This document shows positions 62,263 to 62,500 of a stretch of 62,500 nt of DNA, piece by piece. This DNA comes from Symbiodinium natans (Eukaryota > Sar > Dinophyceae > Suessiales > Symbiodiniaceae). The stretch spans positions 1 through 62,500 of the forward strand of contig CAJNDS010000283.1 of assembly GCA_905221605.1 (NCBI GenBank). Reading direction: 5' to 3'. The stretch's first letter is position 1. Every line of letters starts with the position of its first letter. Position numbers and translations under genes: made by a program. Below the pieces are notes generated by a model. It was not told the DNA's origin and made no database searches. It saw nothing but the letters and a program-made list of their open reading frames with translations.

Positions 62263-62500
62263 ATTCTGGGAGAACGGTTTGTTTTTTGGTCAGGTTTGTG
62301 AGTGGGTTTAAAAAGTTTTGCTAGCATTTTGCGATTCGAGCTGGGCGTATAATCGGCGAAGCTCGCTTCGGAGGTCGACCGGCCATCGAATCAAATTTCG
62401 CGTGGGTGCAAGGATGGAAGCATCGAGTGCCAAGACCCCGTGCCCTTATCCCCTCTCCCCAAATTTTACCCCCCCCCCCCCCCTACCCCCCTAATATTAA
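62263..62500. other. Unique end of the window, no gene seen
   Basis: Non-repetitive sequence to about 62460, then a C run (62469-62482) and AT-rich end. No supported frame before the window ends. Confidence 0.4.

Noticed and set aside
61993-62324. Tyr/Val/Cys/Met or Tyr/Ile/His/Thr repeat proteins
   Set aside because: They are produced by the GTAT tetranucleotide repeat, which has no stop codon in several frames.

Overview
The window looks like a piece of a dinoflagellate nuclear genome, probably of the Symbiodiniaceae/Suessiales type. I infer this from four things: plant/algal-type telomere heptamers (TTTAGGG/CCCTAAA) spread in both orientations over the whole 62.5 kb; very short GC-rich exons separated by repeat-filled introns; two Ty1/copia elements with dinoflagellate-style polyproteins; and a match to the 3' end of the dinoflagellate spliced leader inside both LTRs. 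The exact species cannot be told. No tRNA, rRNA, CRISPR array or bacterial-type operon was seen.

Host genes. Nearly all exon-like islands are on the + strand and 40-190 bp long. At 0.75-1.2 kb two exons match protein phosphatase 2C. A terminal exon stops at 4699. From 5.7 to 7.5 kb lie N-terminal-type exons, one hydrophobic, separated by a repeated introner-like element. From 16.5 to 17.7 kb and from 22.2 to about 32.4 kb a series of islands encodes pentatricopeptide (PPR) repeats, so one or two organellar RNA-binding PPR genes are present, with introns packed with telomere-like repeats. From 33 to 49 kb and after 61 kb further islands have open, protein-like frames but mostly no recognised family; one (36.7 kb) resembles the end of thiamine-phosphate synthase. 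Exon limits are estimates made by eye.

Mobile elements. Element E1 (7623-16404, 8,782 bp) has 287-bp LTRs differing at one base and 5-bp CCCTA target duplications. It carries two long intact ORFs rich in RNA-binding domains (WW, S1, SAM-like, six CCCH fingers) but no protease, integrase or reverse transcriptase. Element E2 (50192-60047, 9,856 bp) has 223-bp LTRs differing at one base and CCCTG target duplications. Over three overlapping ORFs it encodes Gag, CCCH and CCHC fingers, two tandem aspartic-protease modules, a cytosine-5 methyltransferase-like domain, integrase, a TET/JBP-like 2OG-Fe(II) dioxygenase, reverse transcriptase, RNase H and a membrane/Cys tail. E1 and E2 share LTR termini, the primer-binding site (complementary to the anticodon arm of initiator tRNA-Met), a 3' untranslated block, the polypurine tract and a spliced-leader-like motif. 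E1 therefore looks like a protein-coding but enzyme-less partner of an E2-type element.

Small repeats. At least four families of short inverted-repeat (MITE/foldback/introner) elements recur. Some carry telomere arrays inside them and one is interrupted by an array. Host exons, E1/E2 and the telomere arrays are thus interleaved: the two retrotransposons sit in telomere-like repeats within or next to host introns.
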